Shown here in pieces: positions 5,725-6,498 of a DNA stretch of 6,498 bases (positions are counted from its first letter, which is position 1; each line of letters opens with the position of its first letter). Origin of the DNA: Hyphomicrobiales bacterium. Its GTDB lineage: Bacteria > Pseudomonadota > Alphaproteobacteria > Rhizobiales > HXMU1428-3. The notes below the pieces were generated by a model. That model was not told the DNA's origin, searched no databases, and worked only from the letters and a program-made list of their open reading frames with translations. The stretch spans positions 1 to 6,498 of the forward strand of contig JAJFHW010000121.1 of NCBI GenBank assembly GCA_021775385.1, written 5' to 3'. The position numbers and the translations under genes were made by a program.

Positions 5725-6498
5725 ATGATCAAGATTTTGATAAAAAACAATAAAATGCAAGCGGGCTTCCACCTGCTTGCATTTTTTTTTGTTGCGCTTT
5801 CATTCTGCCTAACGGCAGGTAATGCGTCCGCCCGTCCTTTAGATGAAGTAATCGATTCTAAATATATTCGAATTTTTGTTTATGAAAATTTCCCACCTTA
5901 TTCATACTTCAGCGATAAAAATAAATTAGTTGGAGTTGATGTAGAGATCGCAGAAAAATTAGCTGAAAAGCTCGGCCTGAGACTAGAGCTATTTGTTCGG
6001 GGTGCAGATGAGTCAGTTGATGATGACCTTCGAAATAATGTCTGGAAAGGTCATTATATTGGTGGTGGTGTTGCTGATGTGATGCTGCACGTCCCTGTAG
6101 ATGACGAACTTCGTAAAAGAAATCAACTGACGGTTATCTTTGGTCGGTATTATACGGAACGTATGGCACTGTTATCTGACCCTGAAAAAGTTGGTAGGTC
6201 AGAAACCTTAGCACCATTCCTTCAAGCTAAGATTGGCGTTGAAGTTGACACGTTAGGTGATTTTTATCTTTCATCTCCGCAGACTTTAGGCGGTCGAATG
6301 AGAGCTAATGTTGTCCGGTTCCGGGATTTTAAAAGAACTATGGAAGGCTTAAGAGCTGGTAAAGTAGATGGCCTAATGGGTCCAAGGGGACAATTAGAAG
6401 CTTCAATCAAGGGGCTAAAAAAAGAATTCCTGGTTTCAAGCCCGCCCTTTCCTGGTTTGTCAAAGCCTCGCTGGGACATTGGTATGGCAGTTAGCCAT
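5725..6498 (+). CDS. MoxJ/XoxJ/PedG-like periplasmic binding protein (partial, cut by the window end)
   Basis: An open frame of 258 codons runs off the right edge without a stop. Residues 1-36 form a signal peptide: a lysine-rich start, core LLAFFFVALSFCL, likely cut after NASA. The mature part is a family 3 solute-binding fold (RIFVYENFPPYSYF at 47-60, then GVDVEIAEKLAEKLGL). The stretch RGADESVDDDLRNNVWKGHYIGGGVADVMLHVPVDDELRKRN (about 92-133) is characteristic of binding proteins that accompany quinoprotein dehydrogenases, including XoxJ, which are thought to help mature the dehydrogenase rather than import a solute. No clear ribosome binding site precedes the ATG, so coupling to the cytochrome 10 bases upstream is likely. 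A later ATG (codon 11) would lose the basic start of the signal peptide. A terminator hairpin overlaps codons 10-22. Confidence 0.9.
   Translation, partial: MIKILIKNNKMQAGFHLLAFFFVALSFCLTAGNASARPLDEVIDSKYIRIFVYENFPPYSYFSDKNKLVGVDVEIAEKLAEKLGLRLELFVRGADESVDDDLRNNVWKGHYIGGGVADVMLHVPVDDELRKRNQLTVIFGRYYTERMALLSDPEKVGRSETLAPFLQAKIGVEVDTLGDFYLSSPQTLGGRMRANVVRFRDFKRTMEGLRAGKVDGLMGPRGQLEASIKGLKKEFLVSSPPFPGLSKPRWDIGMAVSH
5752..5790 (+). terminator. Rho-independent terminator inside the start of the MoxJ-like gene
   Basis: The 5' arm at 5752-5765 (AAAATGCAAGCGGG) pairs over 14 positions with 5772-5785 (CCTGCTTGCATTTT), with one G-T wobble and a six-base loop. Nine Ts occupy 5782-5790. This is textbook intrinsic-terminator form 37 bases after the cytochrome stop. 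The T run is read as Phe20-Phe22 of the downstream signal peptide. It would end part of the cytochrome transcripts, with read-through for the next gene. Confidence 0.8.

Noticed and set aside
6264..6479. Minus-strand frame of 71 codons near the right edge
   Set aside because: It lies fully antisense to the MoxJ-like gene, whose translation is strongly family-like.

Overview
The window reads as chromosomal DNA from an AT-rich alphaproteobacterium that oxidises alcohols with PQQ (quinoprotein) dehydrogenases. Three things point there. The bL31 protein is the short, cysteine-free type common in Alphaproteobacteria. Most of the window is a set of genes known to travel with PQQ-dependent alcohol dehydrogenases: an ABC-2 exporter, a YVTN beta-propeller, a periplasmic binding protein, a PedF-type cytochrome and a MoxJ/XoxJ-like binding protein. 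There are no mobile elements, CRISPR arrays, tRNAs or rRNAs. The genus cannot be named from this stretch.

Layout, left to right. rpmE (bL31) lies on the minus strand at 94-312. A minus-strand gene set follows, transcribed right to left: binding protein (4745 to 3537), signal-peptide beta-propeller (3396 to 2353), ABC ATPase (2081 to 1293) and ABC-2 permease (1296 to 475). The last two overlap by 4 bases. A gap of about 450 bases (4746-5198) separates this set from a plus-strand pair: a secreted c-type cytochrome (5199-5714) and, 10 bases later, a MoxJ/XoxJ/PedG-like binding protein (5725 to beyond 6498). A dehydrogenase gene such as xoxF or exaA/pedE is the obvious candidate beyond the right edge, but it is not visible.

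Working together (inference from the families): the cytochrome would accept electrons from a periplasmic quinoprotein dehydrogenase, and the MoxJ-like protein would help mature or load that enzyme. The ABC-2 system with its two periplasmic companions resembles the ped ABC genes of Pseudomonas, whose role is unsettled (efflux of an alcohol-oxidation intermediate is one proposal).

Main points for a second look: (1) a 14-bp terminator hairpin plus nine Ts lies inside the signal-peptide codons of the MoxJ-like gene, just after the cytochrome gene; (2) a GC-rich, foldable leader with two mutually exclusive pairings lies just upstream of the cytochrome ribosome binding site; (3) a binding protein of importer type is paired with an exporter-type permease; (4) a repeated AGTKAGTA motif occurs in both larger intergenic regions of the minus-strand set. 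Two genes are given shorter starts than the longest frame because a clear ribosome binding site decides them.
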